The notes beneath the pieces are model-generated. The model made no database searches. It saw only the letters and a program-made list of their open reading frames with translations, and had not been told where the DNA came from. Positions 11,676 through 26,200 of a stretch of 43,784 bases of DNA are shown in pieces. Made by a program: the position numbers and the translations under genes. Numbering within the stretch: position 1 is the stretch's first letter; the number at the start of each line of letters is the position of its first letter. This stretch comes from Apostichopus californicus (lineage: Eukaryota; Echinodermata; Holothuroidea; Aspidochirotida; Stichopodidae), in NCBI GenBank assembly GCA_020650975.1, contig JAIPMN010019378.1, positions 1 through 43,784 of the forward strand. Reading direction: 5' to 3'.

Positions 11676-11681
11676 TTTATT
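11676..11681 (-). terminator. Candidate polyadenylation signal for synaptojanin
   Basis: The minus strand reads AATAAA, about 1.55 kb downstream of the synaptojanin stop. It is the first canonical hexamer I noticed on that side. If it is used, the 3' untranslated region contains the minisatellite at 12590-13105. Confidence 0.3.
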
Positions 11682-12589
11682 GAAATATCGGCATATCATG
11701 ATGACATCAAAATACAAGGATTAATTTAACTGAGACATTAACCGGCCAGGTTAAACTCTGCCTCATTAATAATGACAAGAAGTACATCAGTACCAAGTAA
11801 TCATTGATCTACACTTACAATATCATTTTGATCTGGTAAACAACTCTGTCATGCGGGCACAAGCAGTAGCCGAGTGATCTGTACGATATTCAAAACATTA
11901 GTTTGTTTCTCACTGAGGGCAAAAGAAAGAATGTATCATATCTTTGGTGGTCAATATAAATTTCTACAAATGCTTAAAGACGATTTAAAAACAAACAAAA
12001 TTTTAACATAAAATTCATTTCTACTAAATCATAAAATGTAATAAAAGTAAGTGTGTTGAGACTCTTAGTGACTACACGCAATATCAGTAAAATTAGAGCC
12101 ACCATAATTCAGGGGGGGGGGGGAGGGAGGGGGTCATCTGCCCTCAAATTATACTACACTTAATTTAGTACCCAGGGCTGGGCAGCAGTTTCCCTGACCC
12201 CACTCCAGCCGGGCCTGGATATATCAACAATTTGAGGCGATGATTGACACGATGATACATGGGCTACTAGTCATGAACCATGTTTCAAAGCTAGTGGAAC
12301 ACCATGCAGATTACATATCTCACAATGTTATATAATATTCTAAAAAATTTGTCAAAATTGAGCACAAGTTCAAATCAAGTAAATCTGAAGCTGGAAAATA
12401 TGATATCGTTAAATATGATATTAAACACAAACGAAATTGCACTTTTTCTTGCACAGTTGTGCATCTTTGTACATGTAGATTGGGAAGCTATTAGTGAAGT
12501 ATTAAAAACATTTAGTTGTAGGATTCTTTAAATATTGAACATTAAATTGGTTACTTCTGCTCCATATGCTCTCATTAGAAATGCTAGAC
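11682..12589. other. Probable 3' flank/3' UTR of synaptojanin, no gene
   Basis: No coding sequence is recognised. A G-rich run at 12114-12132 could form a quadruplex on the plus strand. The small open frame at 12304-12531 has no recognisable feature. Confidence 0.4.
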
Positions 12590-13105
12590 ACACATGTGTC
12601 CGGTCAATAGACCTGCTGGACAATTATGTCCGGTCAATGGACATGCCAGACGAACGTGCCCAGTCAGTGGACAAGCTCAATACATGTGTCTGGTAAATGG
12701 ACAATCCAGATACACATGTATTCGGTCAATGGACATGCCAGATACACGTGTGCCCAGTCAATGGACATGCCCAATTCATGTGTGTCCTGTCAATGGACAT
12801 GCCAGATACACGTGTGTACGGTCAACGGACATGCCAGATACGTATCCGGTCAACAGACATGCCGGATACACGTGTCCGGTCAATGAACATGCCAGATACA
12901 CGTGTCCGGTAAATGGACATGCCCAATACACGTGTGTCCAGTCAATGGACATGCCAGATATGTGTCCGGTCAACGCACATGTCGGATACACGTGTGTCCG
13001 GTCAATGGACATGCCAGATACACGTGTGTCCGGTCAATGGACATGTCAGATACGTGTCTGGTCAAAGGACATGCCGGATACACGTGTGTCCAGTCAATGG
13101 ACACA
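12590..13105 (+). repeat. Minisatellite, unit about 31 bp, rich in CACGTG
   Basis: About 16 units of the form GGTCAATGGACATGCCAGAT followed by ACACGTGTGTCC. The palindromic hexamer CACGTG (E-box core) is present in many units. Overlapping open frames on both strands are by-products of the repeat. Confidence 0.95.
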
Positions 13106-13235
13106 CTTGTATCTCTCTACACCACTCTAGTTAATATGTGTACCAGACTACTAGCATTTCTTCATAATCCCTGGCTCTTTCCTGACCGTCACTCCTGAGC
13201 AATCCATTAGTGATGACCATTACTACAGTACATCA

Positions 13236-14261
13236 TCAGGGCGGCGGTGCATTTCTGGGTGGAAGCTTTGGTGGTCTGCCAACTGGAGGGACAGACTCTG
13301 GGATTAACGGAGCTGATAGCTGAGGAACGAGAGGTACGGTTACATCTCGAGGGTCACTGCTGAGGAGCGAGTCAATATCAGTCAACTTCTGTGAAGATAA
13401 TGAAGATCCTGGAGGGAGTGTCATAGATCTTTGAGATGCTGTTTTTCTTTTACCGGGAGGTACTGGAGGCGCTTTTCTCATTGGTCTGTTCACAAATGTT
13501 GTGTCTTCCGTTGTTCTCTGCTGCGCTGGTAAAGAGTCGACGGGCTGGTAGCTATTGACAGCCGAGCACCTTTCCAGGGTGTGCCCTTTCCTCACAGGGA
13601 GTTGAGGTACATCTTCATTACTACCTTGAGGAACATAGGAATACGGCTTTGAGGGAGAAGTTTCTGCTCTAGAATTCTGCCTCTTAACTGGTTTTGGAGG
13701 AACAGATCTAGGCGGGCCTGTTTCTAACGGCACTCCCTGCACTGGCAGAGGTGAACTGACCGACTGAGTTGATGATGATACTCTCTGCTCTTCCAAGATG
13801 ACTTTGGAAGTTCTACGAGGAGGCAAACGAGGCATCTCTCTATCTGATGTGCCCTCCGATCTTGGCAATATCTGTGGTTGCTTAGCTGGAAACGGAGCAT
13901 TTTTAGTCTGTGACGTGACCATCCCGCTACTGACAGGAATGAGTGCACTTTGCGGTCTAGGGCGTGGCCTAGGTGGTGGCAATGATGATGCTTCTATTGT
14001 GCTCCTAGGTCTTGGCTTTGGCTGCAAATTTCTTCTTGGAACAGGCTTAGGAAGATCTTCAGCTTTCTCATTCTCTAAATTTTGCTTTTCCTCATCAGGA
14101 CTGGATGAGGCAGAATCTTGTTGAGGTATGATTGGACCACCCCCAAAAGGCACCATACCCAACCGTCCTAAAGCATCCAATGCCTCTTCTGTGGTCTTGG
14201 CATGTACCTGATGTTTGATGTCATATGGGTTGCTGATGTCATTATCAGGGACAGAAGCAGG
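13236..14261 (-). CDS. SYNJ: Synaptojanin exon 22, proline-rich region part 2 and stop (residues 1160-1500)
   Basis: The acceptor TTTTATTGCCCAG is followed in phase by [19 protein letters not shown]. The exon encodes about 340 aa of proline-rich tail with [27 protein letters not shown] and LPPRNAPPP. It ends in TGA at 13238-13236. The open frame upstream of the acceptor (to 14339) is intron. Confidence 0.9.
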   Translation of the reverse strand, partial: PASVPDNDISNPYDIKHQVHAKTTEEALDALGRLGMVPFGGGPIIPQQDSASSSPDEEKQNLENEKAEDLPKPVPRRNLQPKPRPRSTIEASSLPPPRPRPRPQSALIPVSSGMVTSQTKNAPFPAKQPQILPRSEGTSDREMPRLPPRRTSKVILEEQRVSSSTQSVSSPLPVQGVPLETGPPRSVPPKPVKRQNSRAETSPSKPYSYVPQGSNEDVPQLPVRKGHTLERCSAVNSYQPVDSLPAQQRTTEDTTFVNRPMRKAPPVPPGKRKTASQRSMTLPPGSSLSSQKLTDIDSLLSSDPRDVTVPLVPQLSAPLIPESVPPVGRPPKLPPRNAPPP

Positions 14262-17200
14262 CTGGGCAATAAAAACAAGGGAAACAAATTGGACAATAAA
14301 AGCCATGCAAAGACAAAGGCAACAAAAAAAAGAAATCACATAGGTTAGTGAAGATGCAGCAATGTAAAGCAGATGATGATAGGTTCAACAGTCATGTGAT
14401 GCTGCTGTGATTACAATTAGAATTGACATAACAGTTCACCACACTAACCAGCACACTTAACATTGACCTTCTATAGCGTTCACCACACTAACCAGCACAC
14501 TTAACATTGCTCTTCTATATGCATTCACCACACTAACCAGCACACTTAACATTGACCTTCTATAGCGTTCACCACACTAACCAGCACACTTAACATTGCT
14601 CTTCTATATGCGTTCACCACACTAACCAGCACACTTAACATTGATCATATCAGATAACAATATATTTTATTAAGCTCTTCTATAACAGTTCACCACACTA
14701 ACCAGCACATTTAACATTGACAATATGAGATAAGAATATATTTTATTAAGCTCTTCTATAGCGTTCACCACACTAACCAGCACACTTAACATTGACCATA
14801 TGAGATAACAATATATTTTATTCAGCTCTTCTATAGCGATTACCATCACACTGGAAGGAAAGCAAGTTTACTATACCCTACTACCAGAACATATATATGA
14901 TTATTATATTTGGACATAACTAAACAATTTGAACTGCAACTTTCTTAGATCATGTATTGGATGAAGGTGATGGCCACAGTTTGTGTGGGTCTTGGTATGA
15001 GTAAACATGTCGAGAGTACTGTACTACATATAGACTAATGAAGGTGAAATACAATAAATAATGACGACAATGATAATAATAGTAATGATAATATATAATA
15101 GAAAATATACAACAACAATGTTGTTCATGAGTTGTGATAATCTACATTGATAAGTTTATATACTCTTAAATGTTACATTTCTTCAAAATGATAAATATGT
15201 TTTAAATAAATATCTTATGTTTCCCCTCAGTTCATCCTTTATGCCCTTTCTCAATGCTGTTACAAGTTTCAAACAGCCAATGATGTTAACACATTTAGCA
15301 CTCGATTAGCACACATTTAGCACATTTAGGAGTTTTAGCTCAGTGGTTAACGCCGGTGCCTTCCAATCATAAGGTCCCCGGTTTGAGTCACTCCCAGATT
15401 AATGTATGTTGTCCAGTTACAGAGTTGTTGAAAACTAACAATTCATAATCATGGACGTTAAATATGAGTCTAAGAGACTGACTTCGGTAAGCTTGCGGCT
15501 TTGATAAGCCAATGATGGCTTCTTCGCGAGTTCCTGCTTGCAGGAGGATCTAAAATACATACATACATACAAGTGCGGCTAATACAGTATGATCTGAGAC
15601 ATTAAGTGGGGGTTACACAATATGATCTGATCCTTTATCTGATCTGATCTGATCTGATATGATCTGATCTGATTCTGCGGCTAACATGTTACAATCTGAT
15701 TCCTCAAGTGGGCTACTAAATACTAATCTGAGCCCTCAAGTGGGTGCTTACTAAATATCTAACCCACATACCAAGTTGTGCAATTCTTTAGTATGTGCAC
15801 TGTGACTGCTTAACTCCCAAACAGGCCAACCTATTGGATGCTATTATTGTCATTCAACCTTAATGTGGGTATTTACAGTACTGCTAATAATGGTTTGAAA
15901 GACAAGCAGCATGAAGGTGGTTAAAAAAACAGATACTATTGGGATAACATACGAGCCATAACATGGTCACTGTAGCACCGAGGTATATTTACGATAGTTT
16001 TAAAGTTCTATGAGAAGAAAGTAACACAGTGAAAAAGTGACACAGTGAAAAAAAAAGATACTATTGGGATAAAATATGAGCCATAACATGGTCATTGTTA
16101 CACCAAGGTATGTTCATGATAGTGTTAAAGTTCTATGAGAAGAGAGTAACAGAGTGAAAAAGTGACACAGTGAAAAAAACCAGATACTATTGGGATAAAA
16201 TATGAGCCATAACATGGTCATTGTTACACCAAGGTATGTTCACGATAGTGTTAAAGTTCTATGAGAAGAGAGTAACAGAGTGAAAAAGTGACACAGTGAA
16301 AAAAACCAGATACTATTGGGATAAAATATGAGCCATAACTTGGTCACTGTATCACTGAGGTATGTTCACGATAGTTTTAAAGTTCTATGAGAAGAGAGTA
16401 ACAGAGTGAAAAAGTGACAGTGAAAAAAACCAGATACTATTGGGATAAAATATGAGCCATAACATGGTCACTGTAGCACCCAGGTATGTTTACGATAGTT
16501 TTAAAGTTCTATGAGAAGAAAGTAACAGAGTGAAAAAATACAGATACTATTGGGATAACATATGAGCCATAACATGGTCATTGTAGCACCAAGGTATGTT
16601 TACAATAGTTTTAAAGTTCTATGAGAAGAAAGTAACAGAGTGATGAAGAAGAGGTGTGTATGAATGAGATAACAATCAATCATCCCCAGAGCAAATCGTC
16701 TTCACCTACCCGGTAAGAGATATTAACAGAGCCCTCGTCACCATCTGAAGCTAACCCTCCTCTAGGAGAGACTGTCCTCTCTGGTACAACGGGTCGAGGA
16801 GGAACCGGTCTCGGTGGTCCACTTGCTGGCCGAGGAGGTGGCCCACCGGGTCTGGGAGGCGGTTCTTTCCTCTGAGTCATGACTCTCTCTTCCTCCTCCT
16901 GCAGGGGTTCTTGCCGGTTCATAAGTGGTCTTGCAGGTGGCTTCATTCTCTGGACAGGTTGCGGCGGTGCTTGTGTTACAACTGTCTCTGTCTTTGCAGT
17001 GGGTCTTTTAGTGGGCCTCGGTGGGGCCTTGGTGGGTTTCGTTGGTCTGGGAGGTCGCTTAGGAGCCTCGTCTGATGGAGATGGAGTGTAGCTGCGAGTT
17101 GCAGACGGCACCAGAGGTGCAGGAAGCTCTGCGTTTACATCTAGGCTTGCATCAAACATCTGAAATTCTTCATCTGGAGTTAAAATACGAAACAATGATC

Positions 17201-20200
17201 GACGTAAGTCTCCAAACCCAGTTTATGGTATCACTACACTGAACAGCAATGAGTATATACCTTATTTATGAGGTAGGTAATGAACAGCAAGGAATATGAG
17301 AGCAGTAAATGCAACATGTTTCACCAACAATGTGGTGTTACTCTTTGAAGAGATCAACCGCATAGTATAAGTTAACATCAGAGTTAAGGTTCTTGGATTA
17401 TTAGCAAGACTTCAAAAGAAGGTTTTCACTGCCAATAATTTTTACCAAACCTCAAATTGAATATCAAGTTGAAATTGATCAAATTAAGTCTTCAGTGAAA
17501 TATTCAATGTAAAGGCTTAAAATTGCTACTTTCTTTTTTTGATTTCATAGCCCAGATATCCTGGTCATAACAATCACATGCATTCTGTGCAACTTTTCCA
17601 AATTGTTTAATATATGTCTGCACTCTGCCTATGATATATTTTAAATGAAAGGTAGTTACAGTAACTGCATTGTTAGGGATTTTCATTGTCAAACCCTGCA
17701 TTGCTATTGGGTTTAACTGTAAACACCTGCATTGTGCAATTTCACTATCACATCCTGCATTGTGAGATTTCACTGTCACAGCCTGCATTGCTATGGGTCT
17801 TAACTGTCACATCCACATTGCTCTAGGATTCAACTGTCACATCTTGCATTTGCTCTAAGATTTAACTGTCACATCCTGTATTGCTCTAGGATTGGACTGT
17901 CACACCCTCCATTGCTCTAGGATTCAACTGTCACATCTTGCATTTGCTCTAGGATTTAACTGTCACATCCTGTATTGCTCTATGATTGGACTGTCACACC
18001 CTCCATTGCTCTAGGATTCAACTGTCACATCTTGCATTTGCTCTAGGATTTAACTGTCACATCCTGTATTTCCTCTAGGATTTAATGGTCAAATCCTGTA
18101 TTGCTCTAGGATTGGGCTGTCACACCCTCCATTGCTCTAGGATTCAACTGTCACACCTTGCATTTACTCTAGGATTTGACTGTCACATCCTCCCTTGCTC
18201 TAGGATTTAACTGTCACATCTTGGATTTACTCTAGGATTTGACTGTCACATCTGTATTGCTCTAGGATTTAACTGTCACACCTTCCATTTGCTCTATGAT
18301 TAAACTGTCACATCTTGAATTTGCTCTAGAATTTAACTGTCACATCCTACATTTGCGCTAGGATTAAACTGCCACACCTTGCATTTGCTCTAGGATTCAA
18401 CTGTCACATCTTGCATTTGCTCTATGATTCAACTGCCAAATCCTGTATTGCCCTAGGGTTTGACTGTCACATGCTATATTGCTCTAGGATTTAACTGTCA
18501 CAATCTTTCTCTATGATTTAACTGTCACATCTTCCTTTGCTCTAGGATTTCACTGTCACATCCTGCATTGTTCTGGGATTTAATTGTTAAATTTTATTGA
18601 AAGCTATTATTGTACATAACAATTAAGGCCAAAAGTATTTTCAGTTACAACCAGCATCTTTAAACACATTACACAATGTTGCATTACTCATTAGAATTAA
18701 TTTGGATTGCAAAAATAAGTGGACGTATCGGGAATTCCAAATGACATCATAGAATCGTATGCAGTTTAGCTCCTGCCTGAGATTGGCCAAGTAACAGATT
18801 TTAATTTCCAGTTATGTAAGAATGGTCAGCTAGTTCAAAGAGTGACTCTCTCCAAGGCAAACCCTCTGAATGCTGTGGTCATGATGTCGTTACACCACAC
18901 CCACGGTTGTTCGGACTTACCATCAATATCAAAGCTCATAGAAGGAATATCAAAGCTTTCTCCCAGAAGTGACGAGGAGATGGGATTGAACAGCCTTTCC
19001 GTGTTTGGTGTGAACATGGCAAGTTCTTCCTCCAACTGCTGTTTCCAAGCTTCATTCTTCAACTTGACCCGGAGACGTTTCTGACAGAGCTGGTTCCGCA
19101 AAACAGAGTAAGAAGTAAAAAGAGAGAATTACTGGCCAAATCACAATATGGATAGATTTATATATTAACTCTTCAGGGTTGCTTATGACAAACTAGAATG
19201 TCAATGACATTGTAGCCCAACTACTATAAATCTCTCAAGGCTTTGCAAAAGCATTTACTGATTTCTTTACATAAAACGATGTTTAAATACAATCCTTGAC
19301 ACTTTCATGTTCATATCGTTAATATTCACAGTATTCTCCGTCCATTATAAAGGTTCTTTCCATTTGTACTTAACTTATATTTTTCATTTTCCTGGCAACC
19401 CAAACTGATGCAAGCACAGATGTTGGCGCCCTTCAAGAACTATGTTGCACATAGTCAAAAACATTAACAAAACCCATAGGCTCCTGAATGAATTTTACAT
19501 TTTGACCCCTTGTGACCCCAAATGATCTTTGACATGTAAATAAAGTACAACTTTTATGACCTATAATATACTGAACACTATGGATGACTTTCATGAAAAT
19601 CCAACATTAACACTAGGAGGAGAAGGCTTTTTTGTGATTTCACTTTTTGACCTCTCTTGACCCCAAATGACCTTTGACCTACAACCTGTCTCCATTTTTC
19701 TCAAGATCTTGATATCTGCTACAAACTGACAAAGTTTGATGAGGATTCATCAAAGAACCTGCAAACAGCATGCCTTTGAGCAATTGTTGACGGACAGACG
19801 GCCAGACAGACAGACGCATTGCCATGACAATAGCTCAACTAGTTGAGCTAAAAACCCAGCTGGCTATCATCAGTGCTAAAGTGAAGACCAGTCCTTTAGG
19901 TGCCTTCTACACTCCTAGTATAAATCCACCAGTATGAATCAAAACCATTTTATCTTCTTTTAGTTCTAATCCATTCTTCTGATGCCCAAAATATTCCTGT
20001 GAATGATTCTTACACCCTGCTTTAGAAAGGAACATACTGCAACCTCCCTATATGGCTTTAGTCTACCATTACAAACAGACACATGAAATAAACACCTCTT
20101 GAAATGTAGCTTCCATAAACTTCTTTATTTCCTAATCGTGACATAAGAAGCAGAGCCTGGTCTGGCCATGAACTAAACAGAGGTACATAGGGCCTAAGTA

Positions 20201-23200
20201 ACTAAAGACCTATCAAGGAAAAGACCATTATAACCATAACAACAGTTATGTTTTTACCAGGAAATGAGAATGCCAAGCATAACAGAAACACATGATTGCT
20301 GTATCAATATGAACAGCTACACATGCCACTGAACACTTAATTTACATACTAAAAGTATAAGAATCTTTGTCACTACTTGTGATGGTTAAAATGAAATGTA
20401 TAGGGTTATTTTCACTAGTCGAAGAATGGTAATCGAATAAGGACTAATTAGCATAATATGCAAAGTGTTTTGAGCGCATCCAACAGTAACTGACAAAACG
20501 TTTTGTTATGGAGCGAGGCGCGCTAAATTAAAACAATAGGTCTATTATAAAGTATGAATGATTGAAACACATGCCCCTAATTGCAAGCATTGCTTCCAGG
20601 TGGAGTGGGCAAATGGAATGGGCAACGAGATTTTGGAACTTCACTTCACACTGAGCATCTAGGCAGAGTAGGCGGCGGTGTTTAGGCAAATGTCATGCAA
20701 GCATTATAGAACGATACCATTCAATTAGTGTTATAATTAATATGGTAAGATTCTTACTGTCAATACCTCTATTCCATCAAACTTCAGAGCTTCCAGGGCA
20801 TCCCTTCCATCTCTAAACGTCAACACCATTGTATCATTGACAAACCTTAAAAGATGAGAAAAAAGAAAGAAAGATGGACACTGTGCAATGATCTGTAGTG
20901 TATACTGCATTGTATACCTCTCAAATCCATACAGAGGTTAACTTTTAAATATTCTTGCATTTTAATAACAAAAAGTATACAATAGATATGCAAAGCTATA
21001 TGTCAGGATCCGTTACTAACAACTCTGACAGAATCTCGTCACTTCTTTGCCATCTTCAAAGCTAATGGACCTGTCCAATCATCCTCTACCCCTGGGGTGG
21101 GCAACCTACGGCCTGCGGGCCACATGCGGCCCGCCAGTGATTTTTTATCGGCCAGTGAGATGTCTCAAGAAAAAGAAAAAAATCAATCTATTTTACATCA
21201 TCACAAAAAACAAGCTAGCAGCTTAGAATTTATCGGCACTAATGATGCTGTCAGGTAGGCCTATTATCCCCATTCATTATCAACTGTACTGTATTGACAT
21301 TGTGTTTTTGTGAATACAGATTAAGTACACACACCTATTGCTTGAAAGTCCTCGGAATCAAAGGTTTGATATCAACAGCAGGTCGTTGTTTAGGTGTGGC
21401 CCAGTCAATTTTTCACTCCTTTTATCTGGCCCATTCATTCAAAAAGGTTGCCCACCCCTGCTCTACCCGCAACAGAGGAATCACTGTTAGGAAACATCTT
21501 AATTCTTTCTAACAGAAAAAATTAGACCCTACAGGAATGTGTTATGATTTGCAGAGTGAGACTGCGAGAATACACTTAATACTCCTAACTCTGTCAACTC
21601 CACTGTAATACCACAGACTTAAATGCAAGAGTACTTCAGACCCAGAATCAACTGTAATACCAGTCCATACTAGCTAATGCTGACATACACAATCATGTTT
21701 GTGTAAACCATTGTGAGTACTCACCTTACTAGAATAACATCCCCACATCCTGACATGCCCTCTACAGCATTATTGATTGATTCCTGACATACACAAACAT
21801 GTTTGTGTAAACCATTGTGAGTACTCACCTTACTAGAATAACATCCCCACATCCTGACATGCCATCTACAGCATTATCCATTGAGTCCCTGACATACACA
21901 AACATGTTTGTTTTAACCATTGTGAGTACTTACCTTACTAGAATATCATCTCCACATCCTGACAAGCCTTCTAGAGTATTATTAATCGTGTCCCTGACAT
22001 ACACAAACATGTTTGTGTAAACCATTGTGAGTACTCACCTTACTAGAATAACATCTCCACATCCCGACATGCCCTCTAGAGTATTATCGATTGCCTTCCA
22101 GACATACACATACATGTTGTTTAAACCATTGTGAGTATTTTCCTTACTAGAATAACATCTCCACATCCTGACAAGCCCTCTAGAGTATTATCGATTGTGT
22201 CCCTGACAAACACTAACATGTTTGTGTAAACCATTGTGAGTACTCACCTTACTAGAATAACATCTCCACATCCCGACATGCCCTCTAGAGTATTATCGAC
22301 CAACAGATCATCAAATTCTTCACCATTGGGTAGAGAAATGATAACGGTTCCGTCAGGAGGACCTTGCTGGCAGAATATGTCGTGGTAGAGTGTCTCTCTC
22401 TTCTCTTCGTCCACTTGAAGGACTTCAATTTCAAAAATGCCAATTACTGGTCTACAAAAAACAATCATGACGAGAATTAGTTCATTAACCATAGGTTGCA
22501 TTTTTCAGCTCTCTTGACCTAAACTTACTGAAACTTTATCTCTTCTGCAAACAGACTGGTTAGTTTGGAAGAGTTGATTTGTTCACACCTTGCAATGTCT
22601 GCCTTGATCTGATAGTGATTTGGCTACTAGCTGTGTGAAGAGTTACATAATAGATGAATAGGGCAGCTCAACTAAGGTGCGAAAAGATGGGACTGATCAC
22701 TCAGCTAACCAACTGGAACACCTGCTGTTCAGCTAATGGACACTTTCTTGGCATGATGGTACTGTGTTAAACTCCTAGCAGCAAATCGAGCAATACGACA
22801 GATCAATGGACGTTACCTTTGTGAATTTATTACTTTGGGGTACAGTTTTAAATTGGGTGAATGAAGGAAAGAAAATAAATATGTTTCCCAAAGAGCAATA
22901 ATATGGTTGATGCAGTAACGTTTTGAAGGGAATTGCAATTAGAGCACAAAATTTTTAAACAACTTTGGCAATGTGAATAATTTCGAACTGCAGGTTAATA
23001 TGCTGGTTTTATATTGTTGTATCATGTAGCTATAGTAATTTGTACCGTTATGGGCTGTAAGCTATGTATATAACTACCACTACATAGTTCTTGTTTACTA
23101 TACGTATAAGTAACATGTGGGTATTGCAGGTTAATATGTGGGTTTTATATTGTTGTATCATGTAGCTATAGTAATTTGTAGCGTTATGGGTTGTAAGCTA

Positions 23201-26200
23201 TGTATATAACTACTACTCCATAGTTCTCGTTTACTATGTGTATAATTAACATGTGATAACTGCAGGTTAATATGTGGGTTTTATATTGTTGTATCATGTA
23301 GCTATAGTAATTTGTAGCGTTATGGGTTGTAAGCTATGTATATAACTACTACTTCATAGTTCTCGTTTACTATGTGTATAATTAACATGTGATAACTGCA
23401 GGTTAATAAGCTGGTTTTATATTGTGTATCATGTAGCTATAGTAATTTGTAGGGTTATGGGCTGTAAGCTATGTATATAACTACTACTTCATAGTTCTCG
23501 TTTACTATACGTATAATAAAACATGTGATAACTGCAGGTTGATATGCTGGTTTTATATTGTTGTATCATGTAGCTATAGTAATTTGTAGGGTTATGAGCT
23601 GTAAGCTATGCATATAACTACCACTACATAGTTCTTGTTTACTATACATATCATTAACAGGTGGGTACTGCAGGTTAATATGCTGGTTTTATAATGTTGA
23701 ATCATGTAGCTATAGTAATGGGCTGTAAGCTATGTATATAACTACCACTACATAGTTCTTGTTTACTATACATATCATTAACAGGTGGGTACTGCAGGTT
23801 AATATGCTGGTTTTATATTGTTGTATCATATAGCTATAGTAATTTGTAGTGTTACAGGCTGTAAGCTATGTATATAACTACTACTGCATAGTTCTCATTT
23901 ACTATACGCATAATTAACATGTCGGTACTGCGGGTTTCATTGCAGTCTGATCAGCATAGAAACGAAGCTAATTTTAAACTTATTACATCAATGGACAGAA
24001 CATCTCACATCTCAACTGTGCTTACTTTGAAGTTAACATTTTGTTTTTAACTAACACTACACACCTGTGGTCAGATACTCGAAGCTCTGCTCTCCCATAA
24101 TGCAATATGTTTCCTGGATCCCAATTAGAAGTAACAGCTTCAAAATCTGAGGATGAAAAATACATACATCATTATGATATCCAAAATGTAAGCAGAACAA
24201 TAGTGGGGGTGATGCCTTCAAGTTTTGTGGATCACACCACACTAGAGAAAACTAACCTGGATCACATCAACTAGAGTAAACCAACTGGATCACACCAAAC
24301 TAGAGTCAACCACTAACCAGAGTAAACCAACCTGGACCACAGCAGCATAGAATTTGCTGCATTGCCAGAGGTGAACCATACTGTAACAACCATTTAACCT
24401 TTGACCTGTTAACACTTGCATGTATACTACAGAATTAAGAAGTTAAGTCCCACCTTCTGGACCATCCATCAGGTAATCAGGAAACTTTCTCCTCCAAAGA
24501 ACTCGATCAGTCCAGGCAGGAGTCCTGTTCTTCTCGCTGGTATCATAATCGTCAGAGAAGAAGTCGTACTTGTAGGTGGGAGCAAACTGGATGTTACCCT
24601 CATTAAAATCTTCAAAACTCTACAAAATATGATTAAGTAAGAAAAAACTTTACAAAAAATATGCCTCACTGTTCTCCAATATCATTTTCCCTTCCTTACC
24701 ATCTGGTGGAAGGCATCAGTTCTTTCGGCATGCTATAAAGCAGTGTATCTATCTTGTTGGGAGGCCAAAAAAAGAATACTTAGTCCCTCAAAATATTTAA
24801 AAAATATATATAAATATCTATCTTGTTGGGAGGCCAGTGGTGATTTTGAGAACAACTAGCCTTCTTTCTCATCTTTTTGAATCTGAATAGAATGGGGACC
24901 CCTTTGATACGATAATAGCACAAATACCTATCTTCAATGAAGGTAGAAAGGGATTTGGTAATGTAGTTTGCAGTAAAATAACACATGTATCATTTTGGGG
25001 GGTCAAAAGGTACTGAGTTACCTACAGTGTTCAGATCGGCAACCCCCTCATCATCAGGAACAGTAGGGTTAAAACTATGGTCCCTCAATTATTTTGATCA
25101 CAGGCTGATTTAGTACCAGTGTGTGTAACACTAGATCTGATGACTGGTGATGTAATGAATATTCATGAATCTCTCAGCTCAAAGAATGAGACATTAGATA
25201 TATTGATAATTCATGTATATAGTCTCTCGAGGGTACTTAACTAAAGAGCAGGTTGGTAGCCACTGGATGGGGAATAAGGGGACTTCTCCCTCTAATAAAG
25301 AGCAGGGTGGTAGCCACAGGAAGGGGAATAAGGGGACGTCACCCTCAAATTTTTAAAGTTGCACTAAAAAATTGAAAACTTGTATGGTACTATGTAAATG
25401 TCACAAATACCAGCCAACATTTGTGACCATTTGATTCACAAATCAGAATATGTAAGTTGCTGCTACATTATGGGTTAAAGGTCTCTAAAATATTACCAAA
25501 CACTGCTAGTTTGATATCAGAGTAAGCAAAAACGACATTCACAAGTCAGAGTTTTCTCTTCACAGCAGGTTTATTACTTAGTCCTAGGGTAATGATTTTC
25601 ATGTTCCCTACATTTAGCGTTAAGAGATTTAACTTGTAAATTGAGAATTAAGAAACTAATGTTGTTACTGATGAGGCCTCCATTAAGAAACTTGTCTTGT
25701 TTGATGCAATAACAGACCTAAAATTCATACCCTGCTTGTCTAAGGAACAACCATTATTTGTTTGACCAAAGAGGACCAAATTTGCATAGTCTAACACTGA
25801 CCAAGAAAAGGGCTACTTTTTAGTTGGTATCACATATGATGACATTGGAAATATTCTATAAAGTGGTTCTCCCACAAAAAAATAGAAGGAGATGTCAGAA
25901 CTGGTCTTGGCTACTATAACATTTAACACCCATCCATCTTTATATCTGATGTTCTAATGGACTAGGTAACCTAGGTTACTATACCTCTCCATCTTGCTTG
26001 GATAACAGTAGTTGGTCAAATAACTTGAGGTCCTCATAGTTACCACTCTGTATGATGTCTTTCACTAATTCATTTTCCATATCGATACGATAGTTGAAGT
26101 CTCCACACCAAAACACATAGTCGTGAGAAAGAACACCACGACCCTGAGGTAGAAAAGGAGAAATGTCTACAAAATGACATATTTTCCGAATTTTACAAAC

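Larger units (their letters stand above)
21700..22275 (+). repeat. 105-bp tandem repeat made from exon 18 and its splice donor
   Basis: Six units (donor positions near 21724, 21829, 21934, 22039, 22143 and the genuine 22248) share the 3' end of exon 18, the donor GTAAG|GTGAGT and about 45 bp of intron. Unit length is 105 bp, a multiple of three. Confidence 0.95.

Noticed and set aside
12594..13130. Long open frame (178 codons) of repeated peptide
   Set aside because: It is a by-product of the 31-bp minisatellite, with similar frames on both strands and in all phases.
13798..14124. Plus-strand Gly-rich frame
   Set aside because: Antisense of the proline-rich exon 22. Proline codons read backwards give glycine.
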